From Candidatus Deferrimicrobiaceae bacterium (GTDB taxonomy: Bacteria > Desulfobacterota > Deferrimicrobia > Deferrimicrobiales > Deferrimicrobiaceae), in contig DASXVV010000014.1 in the NCBI GenBank assembly GCA_036504035.1, positions 124,001-188,000 of the forward strand: 64,000 bases of DNA. The letters run 5' to 3'. A model generated the notes under the pieces. The model had not been told where the DNA came from. It searched no databases and saw only the letters and a program-made list of their open reading frames with translations. Below, piece by piece: positions 1 through 7,517 of this stretch (its first letter is position 1; the number at the start of each line of letters is the position of its first letter). Position numbers and translations under genes: made by a program.

Positions 1-396
1 ATTCTGCAGGAGCAGCGGAAGCTGTCTCTCGGGGCGGTCGACAACGTCGCGCTCGCGGCCACGACGGCCGATGTGGCGAAGCGCATCGGTGCGTGTTCCG
101 ATCCGTGCGCGAGAGAATTCAGCGCCTCCGGAGTCCGCGCGATCGTCTCCGACCGCTTCCTCGTAGACGAGTTTCTCGAGAAACGGGTGTCCGTCTTCAT
201 CGAGATCCCGGACGAAGAAGTCCAGCGCGAGATCGGGAAACGCGCGACGGCCGAAGGGAAAGACCCCGAATCCTATTCCGAGGACGCGGTCAGGGCCGAT
301 CTCCGGCGCGAGCGGTCCCGGCTCGAAGTGCAGAACTGGTATTACAAGGCGGCGGCGGGCGCCCGGATATTCCTGTCTCCCATGGAGGAGAAATGA
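1..396 (+). CDS. C-terminal fragment of an unrecognised protein
   Basis: The frame is open from base 1 to the TGA at 394-396, so this is the last 131 residues of a gene that starts before the window; a GTG at 73 is an internal candidate start only. The visible part is soluble and rich in charged residues. The stretch IPDEEVQREI, followed by a charged helix and a final NWYY segment, recalls the chaperone domain of SurA/PpiD-type periplasmic isomerases, but the likeness is weak and no catalytic domain is visible. It overlaps queD by four bases (ATGA), which suggests co-transcription and translational coupling. Function unassigned. Confidence 0.6.
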   Translation: MLQEQRKLSLGAVDNVALAATTADVAKRIGACSDPCAREFSASGVRAIVSDRFLVDEFLEKRVSVFIEIPDEEVQREIGKRATAEGKDPESYSEDAVRADLRRERSRLEVQNWYYKAAAGARIFLSPMEEK

Positions 397-776
397 GCAA
401 AGAACTGTACACCCTGACGGTCAAATCCGATTTCGCGGCAGCGCACCGGCTGCGGGAATACGACGGGAACTGCGAGCGGCTCCACGGCCACAACTGGCTC
501 GTCGAAGTCTCCGTCACGACGGGAACCCTCGATGCCCGTGGCATGGCGGTCGATTTCCGGGTCATAAAAACGGCCCTCAACGAAGTGCTGGGGCAGCTCG
601 ACCACGCCTACCTGAACGACGTCTCACCGTTTTCCGAGATCAACCCCTCCTCCGAAAACATCTCCCGGTTCATCTACGACGAGGTGACCGGCCGTATGCC
701 CCCGACGGTCCGCGTCTCAAGCGTAGTCGTCTGGGAATCCACCGATGCACGGGCCGAATATTCCCGCGTCGACTGA
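393..776 (+). CDS. queD: 6-carboxy-tetrahydropterin synthase (QueD/PTPS family)
   Basis: This cytoplasmic zinc enzyme converts dihydroneopterin triphosphate to 6-carboxy-5,6,7,8-tetrahydropterin in queuosine/7-deazaguanine synthesis. The 127-residue length fits the family. The N-terminal FAAAHRL supplies the first zinc histidine, and CERLHGHNW has the catalytic cysteine three residues before the HGH zinc ligands. LDHAYLND and the late VVWEST glutamate fit the remaining catalytic and pterin-binding residues. The ATG at 393 overlaps the previous stop codon and follows a GGAGGA ribosome site. queA and tgt lie far downstream in the same window. A eukaryote-like PTPS activity is possible but less likely. 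Confidence 0.92.
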   Translation: MSKELYTLTVKSDFAAAHRLREYDGNCERLHGHNWLVEVSVTTGTLDARGMAVDFRVIKTALNEVLGQLDHAYLNDVSPFSEINPSSENISRFIYDEVTGRMPPTVRVSSVVVWESTDARAEYSRVD

Positions 777-1072
777 TGGCCTGCCCGCCCGGGCCTCGGG
801 TTGGCACCGAGTGTTGAATTGTTAAACAAGCCGTTGAATAAATATACACTTCGCAACATGCCGGAATATAAAGACTATTCCAGATCCCCTCCCATCATGT
901 AAAGAAATGGATACAACCCGCTCCCGCGGGCGTTTTGCCGTCCGGACGAATCGGAACAAATAATCCTTACAAAACGATATGTTATGCCTCGCCTTTTCTG
1001 CAGGCCGTTTTGGGCATGTCCGATGCACAAGAGGAGTGCAGCGGAATGGCCCGCTAAAAGGAGGTGAGAAAA
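777..1072 (+). promoter_or_regulatory. intergenic control region of the H-like/NrfD operon
   Basis: No gene is supported in these 296 bases between queD and the small peptide gene. The stretch from about 815 to 980 is clearly richer in A and T than its surroundings. It contains the perfect inverted repeat TTGTT-A-AACAA at 819-829 and a candidate sigma-54 promoter near 1011-1027. A strong ribosome site (AAAGGAGGTGAG) ends the region just before the ATG at 1073. The layout looks like an upstream activator site plus an activator-dependent promoter. Confidence 0.5.
1011..1027 (+). promoter_or_regulatory. candidate sigma-54 promoter
   Basis: GG at 1013-1014 and GC at 1025-1026 are separated by exactly ten bases, as at -24/-12 elements. 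The left element reads GGGCATG against the consensus TGGCACG, and the right element reads ATGCA against TTGCA. A transcript would begin near 1038, leaving about 35 bases before the ATG at 1073 with its ribosome site. A sigma-54-dependent regulator is encoded at 5596-6951, which makes the site plausible. The match is imperfect and unproven. Confidence 0.4.
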
Positions 1073-1138
1073 ATGGCATATCTCCTGATCGGCATCGTCA
1101 TGTTGCTCGTCGGAACCTCGAACCCTGGCAGGGCGTAG
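1073..1138 (+). CDS. 21-residue single-span membrane peptide
   Basis: The ATG at 1073 is preceded by a near-perfect ribosome site, AAAGGAGGTGAG, and the frame ends at TAG 1136-1138, only 12 bases before the next gene. The product is a hydrophobic stretch (YLLIGIVMLLVG) with a short polar tail (TSNPGRA), the size and pattern of small subunits such as CydX or KdpF, although it is not one of these by sequence. As first gene of the operon with the ferredoxin/NrfD pair, it may be a small accessory subunit. The alternative is a leader peptide. The strong ribosome site is the main reason for calling it. Confidence 0.5.
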   Translation: MAYLLIGIVMLLVGTSNPGRA

Positions 1139-1150
1139 CGGGAGGCAACC

Positions 1151-1867
1151 ATGAAAGAAGGTCAGTGTCCATTTCTCGAAGTGACCACAGTGACCTTTTG
1201 CAAGGCTTTTCCGATGCGAAAGATGATCCCTGTGGACAAGAACTCGCCCCAGAAGGGGATGTGCAACGGGACCGGCTTTCGCAAGTGCATGACCTACAAG
1301 GACCGCGGGGGAGGCCGGGTGGAGGAGTGCGAGCGGATCCGGGGATTTTCGCAGAAATCGGACTACTATCTCCATCCCCGGCACGTCTGGGTCTCCCTCT
1401 CCGACGAATGCCGCACGAAGGTCAAGGTGGGGATCGACGATTTCGCCCAGAAGCTCATCGGGAAGGTCGACCGGATCTCCCTCCCCGCCGAAGGATCGGT
1501 CGTCAAGGAGAACAGCATCTGCATGATTCTCCATGCAGGTCCACGGACCGTGCGGATGGTCGCGCCGCTCGACGGGGTGGTGCTTTCGACCAACCCGAGG
1601 TTGACGAACGATCCTTCGGCCGTGAATCGCGCGCCCTACGAGGACGGCTGGATTCTCTCCATGTCGTCCACCGGAGAAGGCATCAAGCGGCTGTTTCATG
1701 GTGGAGCAGCGCGTAGCTGGTTCGAATGGGAAGTGGAAAGGCTGCAACGGCTCCTGTCTCCCGGCGCGGTCGCCACGGCGGCCGACGGGGGGGAATGCCT
1801 GGCGGATCTCGGGAGCCGGATGAACGAAGCGCAGTGGGATGAGTTGTCGGCCCTGTTCTTCGGCTAG
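1151..1867 (+). CDS. soluble H-protein-like protein with Cys-rich N-terminus
   Basis: 238 residues. Residues 1-60 carry five cysteines (6, 17, 38, 46, 60) in a pattern that could bind metal. Residues about 75-175 follow the fold of glycine cleavage H protein: HPRHVWV, then VGIDDFAQKLIGKVDRISLP, a APLDGVV turn and the late PYEDGWIL. The lipoyl lysine is absent: where ESVKAAS is expected the chain reads HAGPRTV. The C-terminal 60 residues form a domain shared with the other two H-like proteins of this operon (WFEWEVERL, then ADGG). There is no signal peptide or membrane span, so it should be cytoplasmic. No GcvT, GcvP or lipoate genes are nearby. Role unknown, probably a structural or docking partner of the ferredoxin/NrfD complex. 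Confidence 0.85.
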   Translation: MKEGQCPFLEVTTVTFCKAFPMRKMIPVDKNSPQKGMCNGTGFRKCMTYKDRGGGRVEECERIRGFSQKSDYYLHPRHVWVSLSDECRTKVKVGIDDFAQKLIGKVDRISLPAEGSVVKENSICMILHAGPRTVRMVAPLDGVVLSTNPRLTNDPSAVNRAPYEDGWILSMSSTGEGIKRLFHGGAARSWFEWEVERLQRLLSPGAVATAADGGECLADLGSRMNEAQWDELSALFFG

Positions 1868-1919
1868 CGCCAAAGGGTCGGACGCGCAGGTTCCACTCAC
1901 AGGAGAAGGAGGTCTGGTC

Positions 1920-2576
1920 ATGGTGTTCCTGCTGGTTCTTCTGACGATCGTGGTCGTGATTTGCGTTCAGCAACTGGCCCGCGTGATCGAGCAGCATCGT
2001 TTGGTGGGGCCGGCCACCGCGTTCCGCGGGATCGCCGCCGCCGGGCAGACGTTCGTCCACGAGGGGCACACGTGGGCCCGCCTCGACACGTCGGGCGAGG
2101 CGAAGATCGGCATCGACCATTTCCTGATGAAGGTCCTTGGGGGCGCCGACCGGGTCTCGTGCCCAGCCCCCGGCCGGATCGTGAGCCAGGGCGAGCGGAT
2201 CTTCTCGGTCTGGCGCAACGGCCGTGAGGTCGAGCTGGTCTCCCCGATCGAGGGCGTCGTCGTCTCGCTGAACGAGAGCGCGGATCTCAACACGGAAACG
2301 GCGAAGAAGGATCCTTACGCCGCGGGATGGCTGTTCTCGATCCGGCCGCGGAATCTGGCGGAGAGTCTCAGCCACGTCCGCAGTCTCGAGCAGGCGGCCG
2401 GCTGGTTCGACAGCGAGGTGAAGCGCTTCTCTACATTCCTCGTCGAGGGTTCGGTCCGTTACGCCGGCGTTGGCGCGACGATGCAGGACGGCGGCCAGTA
2501 TCCCGCCGGCATCATCGAAAAAATGGGCGAGGAGCAGTTCAAGGCGTTCCAGCGCCGTTTCCTTTCCCGAATTTAA
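1920..2576 (+). CDS. membrane-anchored H-protein-like protein
   Basis: 218 residues, second of three H-like paralogues. Residues 1-20 are one membrane span; the positive residues after it (R and H near 21-27) favour a cytoplasmic position for the rest. The H-like domain has HEGHTWARL, IGIDHFLMKVLGGADRVSCP and SPIEGVVVSLNE, ending in DPYAAGWLFSI. The lysine position is replaced by a WRNGREV turn, so lipoylation is unlikely. The tail carries WFDSEVKRF and MQDGG, shared with the genes on either side. The ATG at 1920 follows AAGGAGG. It sits directly before the ferredoxin gene, and its membrane anchor fits a subunit of that complex. Confidence 0.85.
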   Translation: MVFLLVLLTIVVVICVQQLARVIEQHRLVGPATAFRGIAAAGQTFVHEGHTWARLDTSGEAKIGIDHFLMKVLGGADRVSCPAPGRIVSQGERIFSVWRNGREVELVSPIEGVVVSLNESADLNTETAKKDPYAAGWLFSIRPRNLAESLSHVRSLEQAAGWFDSEVKRFSTFLVEGSVRYAGVGATMQDGGQYPAGIIEKMGEEQFKAFQRRFLSRI

Positions 2577-2592
2577 CCCGGGGGTCATTGCA

Positions 2593-3513
2593 ATGAGCAT
2601 GAACCGCAGGAACTTTCTGAAGTTCGCCGGACTGGCAGGCGGCACGATCGCAGCCGCGACGGCGGGAAAGGCCCTCGCCGCAGGAACGGGAAGCGGCGGG
2701 GGAGCCGTCGGAAGCGAAACCGAATTCGTAGGGATGCTCGTCGATACCACAAAGTGCATCGGTTGCCGAAGCTGCGAGGAAGCGTGCAACCAGGCGAACA
2801 ACTTGCCGGCCCCCAAGGAGTCGTTCTCCTCGGAGGAAGTATTCAAGCTTCGCCGCGACACGACGCCCGAGGCGTTTACCGTCGTCAACCGGTACGAGAA
2901 CCCGAAAGACCCGAGCAAGCCGATCTTCGCACGGAAGCAGTGCATGCACTGCAACCAGCCGGGCTGCGCCTCCGCCTGCCTGGTCCGTGCGCTCGAGAAG
3001 AAACCGGAAGGGCCGATCGTCTACAACAAGGAACGGTGCATGGGATGCCGCTATTGCATGATCGCCTGCCCCTTCGACATCCCCAAGTACGAGTACCAGA
3101 GCGCCACCCCCTTCGTGAAGAAATGCATCTTCTGCTATTCGCGCCTGAAGAAAGGTGAAAAGCCGGCGTGCGCCGAGGCCTGCCCGGAAGGGGCGACGCT
3201 GTTCGGCACCCGTCGCGAACTTCTCGAGGAAGCGCGCCGGCGGATCTACACCGAGCCGGACCGATACCACAACAAGGTCTACGGCGAGCACGAGGTCGGC
3301 GGCACCGGATGGCTCTACCTGTCCAGCGTCCCGTTCGAGAAGATCGGGATGAAGACGAACCTCGGCACCACGCCGCTTCCCGAGCACACCTCCGGGTTCC
3401 TGTTCGGTGTACCGCACGTGTTCGTCCTCTGGCCGACGCTTCTTGCGGGCCTCGCCTACATGAACCGGGACAAGGGAGACGACGGGCAGGGAGGGGGCAA
3501 AGGCCATGAGTGA
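2593..3513 (+). CDS. Tat-exported 4Fe-4S ferredoxin subunit (HybA/NrfC-like)
   Basis: 306 residues. MNRRNFLKFAG is a classic twin-arginine signal. Four cysteine clusters follow: CIGCRSCEEAC, CMHCNQPGCASAC, CMGCRYCMIAC and CIFCYS with a later CAEACP, enough for four [4Fe-4S] centres. A hydrophobic C-terminal segment (FLFGVPHVFVLWPTLLAG) would anchor it to the outer face of the inner membrane. This is the architecture of HybA-type electron carriers that pass electrons between a periplasmic partner and a quinone-reactive NrfD-type protein, encoded next with an eight-base overlap. No hydrogenase, nitrite reductase or molybdopterin subunit accompanies it, so the donor or acceptor is unknown. The ATG at 2599 is a possible alternative start. 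Confidence 0.93.
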   Translation: MSMNRRNFLKFAGLAGGTIAAATAGKALAAGTGSGGGAVGSETEFVGMLVDTTKCIGCRSCEEACNQANNLPAPKESFSSEEVFKLRRDTTPEAFTVVNRYENPKDPSKPIFARKQCMHCNQPGCASACLVRALEKKPEGPIVYNKERCMGCRYCMIACPFDIPKYEYQSATPFVKKCIFCYSRLKKGEKPACAEACPEGATLFGTRRELLEEARRRIYTEPDRYHNKVYGEHEVGGTGWLYLSSVPFEKIGMKTNLGTTPLPEHTSGFLFGVPHVFVLWPTLLAGLAYMNRDKGDDGQGGGKGHE

Positions 3514-4813
3514 ACGGACAGCAACAAACAACATCCGCGTGGTGAAGGACGCGCCGAAATCCTTCTCTGAAAATTTCCGGGAGTTCCTGACGTTCATCCG
3601 GAGCGAGCTGAAGCCCAAGGGGCCGGTAATCACGAAGTTCAACGTCATCAGCGGCATCATCATCGTCGTCGGGTTCGTCCTGATCGGCCTGCGTTTCTGG
3701 AAGGGGCTGGGCGCGACGACCAACTTGTCACAGGAATATCCGTGGGGAATCTGGATCGGCTTCGACGTCATCACCGGCGTCGCGTTCGCGGGCGGCGCCT
3801 ACGTCCTGACCTTCGTCGTCGACATCCTTCGGTTCAAGAAATACGAGCCGATCCTGCGGGCCACCGTGCTCAACGGATTCCTGGCCTACTGCTTCTACGC
3901 CGGGGCGCTCCTGCTCGACTTGGGGCGTCCCTGGAACGTCGTGAACCCGATCATCGGGAACGGGTTCGGCTTCAGCTCGGTACTCTTCCTGGTCGCCTGG
4001 CACTTCCTGCTCTACACGCTCTGCCAATTCCTGGAATTCTCGCCGGTCGTCGCCCAGTGGCTCGGCTGGCCCCGGGTCAAGAAGATCGTCCAGGGAATGA
4101 CGACGGGCGCCGTGATCTTCGGGATCACGCTCTCGACGCTGCACCAGTCCGGCCTCGGCGCGCTCTTCCTGCTCGCCCCGACCAAGATCCACCCGCTCTG
4201 GTACTCGCACAACATCCCGATCCTGTTCTTCGTTTCGAGCGTGTTCGCCGGCCTTTCGATGGTCATCATCGAGAGCACGTTCACGCACAAGATCTTCGCC
4301 GACAAGGTCGGCCACACGCTGCACGCCAACCATGACGACATCCTGCTGGGCCTGGGCAAGGGGTGCGCCGGCGCGATGTTCGCCTACCTGTTCCTCAAGG
4401 TGATCGACCTGATCCACGGGCAGCACTACGATCTTCTTCTCACGCCGATGGGCTACTGGTATCTGCTCGAGATGATCGGGTTCATCGTGCTTCCGATGAT
4501 CCTGTTCATCAAGGGAGTGACCTCCCGGAACGTGAAGCTAGTGCAGACCACGGCCTTCGTGACCGCGATCGGGATCATCATCAACCGGCTCAACTTCTCG
4601 GTCATCGCCTTCAAGTGGGATTCGGCGGTGCACTATTACCCGAACTGGATCGAGGTGTGGGTCACCGCGACCGTGATCTGCCTCGAGATCTGGGCGTTCC
4701 GCTGGGTCATCAATCGCATGCCGATCCTGCAGGACCACGAACATGAGGGAGCGGTGGAAACGGAATCCATCCCGTCCAAGGAGGCTTCGAAATGGAAGGT
4801 TTTAGCTTCGTAG
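3506..4813 (+). CDS. NrfD/HybB-type integral membrane quinone-reactive protein
   Basis: 435 residues with about ten membrane spans. The spacing and composition match HybB-type members of the NrfD/PsrC family: a short cytoplasmic N-terminus, then GIIIVVGFVLIGL, PWGIWIGFDVITGVAFAGG, LDLGRPWNVVNP, TLHQSGLGALFLLAP and FVSSVFAGLSMVIIES. Such proteins exchange electrons between the quinone pool and the periplasmic ferredoxin subunit. The start overlaps the ferredoxin gene, and the 3' end overlaps the next H-like gene by 22 bases and contains its ribosome site. The pair is therefore a genetic unit set between two membrane-anchored H-like proteins. Confidence 0.92.
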   Translation: MSERTATNNIRVVKDAPKSFSENFREFLTFIRSELKPKGPVITKFNVISGIIIVVGFVLIGLRFWKGLGATTNLSQEYPWGIWIGFDVITGVAFAGGAYVLTFVVDILRFKKYEPILRATVLNGFLAYCFYAGALLLDLGRPWNVVNPIIGNGFGFSSVLFLVAWHFLLYTLCQFLEFSPVVAQWLGWPRVKKIVQGMTTGAVIFGITLSTLHQSGLGALFLLAPTKIHPLWYSHNIPILFFVSSVFAGLSMVIIESTFTHKIFADKVGHTLHANHDDILLGLGKGCAGAMFAYLFLKVIDLIHGQHYDLLLTPMGYWYLLEMIGFIVLPMILFIKGVTSRNVKLVQTTAFVTAIGIIINRLNFSVIAFKWDSAVHYYPNWIEVWVTATVICLEIWAFRWVINRMPILQDHEHEGAVETESIPSKEASKWKVLAS

Positions 4814-5487
4814 ACATCTATGCCACGAAGGGGATCGAATATCTCCTGACGATCGCGTTCCTTTCCGGCTTCCTGTTCTTTGCGGTGCGGTTCCTGTTCC
4901 GGGTGGCCAACGCGCCGCCGGCTCCGATCGAGGCCCGCGAGGAGTCCGTCGACTGGTTCCGGGTTCCCCAGGGGCTCTTCTTTCACCGGGGGCACGGCTG
5001 GCTCAAGCGCGAAGACGCCGACGTCGTCCGGCTCGGGATGGACGACTATGCCCGGAAGCTGGTCGGAAGCGTCAACGCGATCGACCTGCCCGAGGTCGGG
5101 ACGTCTCTTGCCCAGGGCGAGACCGGTTGGGGGTTCAAGGTCGACGGCAAGACGATCCCGATGCTTTCGCCGGTCGGCGGCCGCGTGATCGCGGTCAATG
5201 CTGCGGTGCTGTCCGACCCCAAGCTCCTGTCGGGCGATCCGTTCGGGGAAGGGTGGCTGCTGAAAGTGAAGCCGTCCAAGCTCTCGACCGACCTGAAGAA
5301 CCTTCTGTCGGGCGATCTCGCGCGCCGCTGGATCGAGGGCGCGGTCGAATCGCTCCGGATCGAGTCGGGCGCGACCGTCGGCGCCACCATCCAGGACGGC
5401 GGCATCCCGGTGGACGGCATCGCACGCGCGCTCTACGGCGAGGAATGGATCGAGCGGGTGAAGGAGCAGTTCCTCACATCGGGCTGA
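4792..5487 (+). CDS. membrane-anchored H-protein-like protein
   Basis: 231 residues, third H-like paralogue and the closest to real H protein. A membrane span lies at about residues 16-40 (YLLTIAFLSGFLFFAVRFLF), with arginines behind it, which suggests a cytoplasmic domain. The H-like domain reads FHRGHGWLKR, LGMDDYARKLVGSVNAIDLPEVG, SPVGGRVIAVNAAVL and DPFGEGWLLKVKP. A lysine occurs in VDGKTIP, but one residue off the lipoyl position and without the ESVKA context. The C-terminal domain with WIEGAVESL and IQDGG is shared with the other two. The ATG follows AAGGAGG inside the NrfD gene, so translation is coupled to it. Confidence 0.86.
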   Translation: MEGFSFVDIYATKGIEYLLTIAFLSGFLFFAVRFLFRVANAPPAPIEAREESVDWFRVPQGLFFHRGHGWLKREDADVVRLGMDDYARKLVGSVNAIDLPEVGTSLAQGETGWGFKVDGKTIPMLSPVGGRVIAVNAAVLSDPKLLSGDPFGEGWLLKVKPSKLSTDLKNLLSGDLARRWIEGAVESLRIESGATVGATIQDGGIPVDGIARALYGEEWIERVKEQFLTSG

Positions 5488-5518
5488 GGCGGGTCCCCTG
5501 TTCGATCCGGCAGTCCGG

Positions 5519-5550
5519 CCGGCCTCCTGGAAAATCACACGGGGGGCCGG
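5519..5550. terminator. stem-loop between converging operons
   Basis: CCGGCCTCC at 5519-5527 pairs, with a mismatch, with GGGGGGCCGG at 5541-5550 around a 13-base loop. It lies between the end of the H-like operon and the converging sigma-54 regulator gene. There is no T run, so it may be a structure used by either strand rather than a classic intrinsic terminator. Confidence 0.3.
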
Positions 5551-5595
5551 CGGTCGTTTGGGCGGAGCGCGCGGCGGGGAGGGGCACCCGGGGGA

Positions 5596-6951
<1,356 letters not shown>

Positions 6952-6956
6952 GCGCC

Positions 6957-7502
6957 CTACCTCCCGCCGTTCATTGTCGCGAGTATCGTCTCGAAGCATT
7001 GCCGGCAATATCCGCTTCCCTTGAGGTCCACGTCCATGATCGTATTCGACAGGTACATGAGGCAACGCCTGTCGTGGCAGTGCACGAGCCCGAAGTTGTG
7101 ACCCAGCTCGTGCAGGCTTTCCTTGTGAAGCCGCCCGAAGAAGAGCCTCTCGTCGTGGGGAAGCCCGTGGAACGTCTGCTCGAGCCGGGCGAGCGAGACG
7201 ATCGAAGCCGTCCCGCCGAGTTGCGCCTCCCCGAAGACGTACGTCAGGATGGGGATGTGGAGGTCCTCCGCGATGATCCCCTGTATCTTCAGAGCGTCGC
7301 CCGGAACCTCGAGCAGGATCTCCTTGAGGATCCGGGTGGAGTGAAACTGGCCTCGCGCGGGGTCGAAGCTTTCTCCGGGAATCTCCATGTTCTCCATCAC
7401 TTCCACTGGCATATTAAGGTAAGACCTTAGGTCATGTTGCAGCCAGTGGATCGCTTTGGGGGCGATGTCACCGACCGGCCTGATGTAGATTGCCCGCTTG
7501 AT
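6957..7502 (-). CDS. amzA: archaemetzincin metalloprotease, probable non-ATG start
   Basis: The zinc motif HELGHNFGLVHC continues to C-x4-C, LM and a later C-x2-C, the complete archaemetzincin signature with its extra zinc site. The first ATG (7412) gives 151 residues, but the in-frame DNA upstream encodes a convincing family N-terminus, IYIRPVGDIAPKAIHWL, ending at an in-frame TGA (7518-7520). No ATG, GTG or TTG occurs in that stretch. The ATC at 7502-7500 lies eight bases after GGGGAG and gives 181 residues, about the family norm. I choose it as the start, though a sequencing error is possible. Substrate is unknown. It lies between kinase and regulator genes. Confidence 0.85.
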   Translation of the reverse strand: MKRAIYIRPVGDIAPKAIHWLQHDLRSYLNMPVEVMENMEIPGESFDPARGQFHSTRILKEILLEVPGDALKIQGIIAEDLHIPILTYVFGEAQLGGTASIVSLARLEQTFHGLPHDERLFFGRLHKESLHELGHNFGLVHCHDRRCLMYLSNTIMDVDLKGSGYCRQCFETILATMNGGR

Positions 7503-7517
7503 GTTTTCCGCTCCCCG

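Noticed and set aside
801-818. Sigma-54 promoter at TTGGCAC
   Set aside because: The -24 half is perfect, but the -12 half reads TTGAA with an extra base of spacing and no GC, so the site at 1011-1027 fits better.
2593-4813. Membrane part of a type 2 uptake hydrogenase (HybA/HybB)
   Set aside because: Only the electron-transfer subunits match; there is no large or small hydrogenase subunit or maturation gene in the window.
1151-5487. Glycine cleavage system H proteins
   Set aside because: The fold is similar, but the lipoyl lysine is missing in all three and no gcvT, gcvP or lipoate ligase gene is near.
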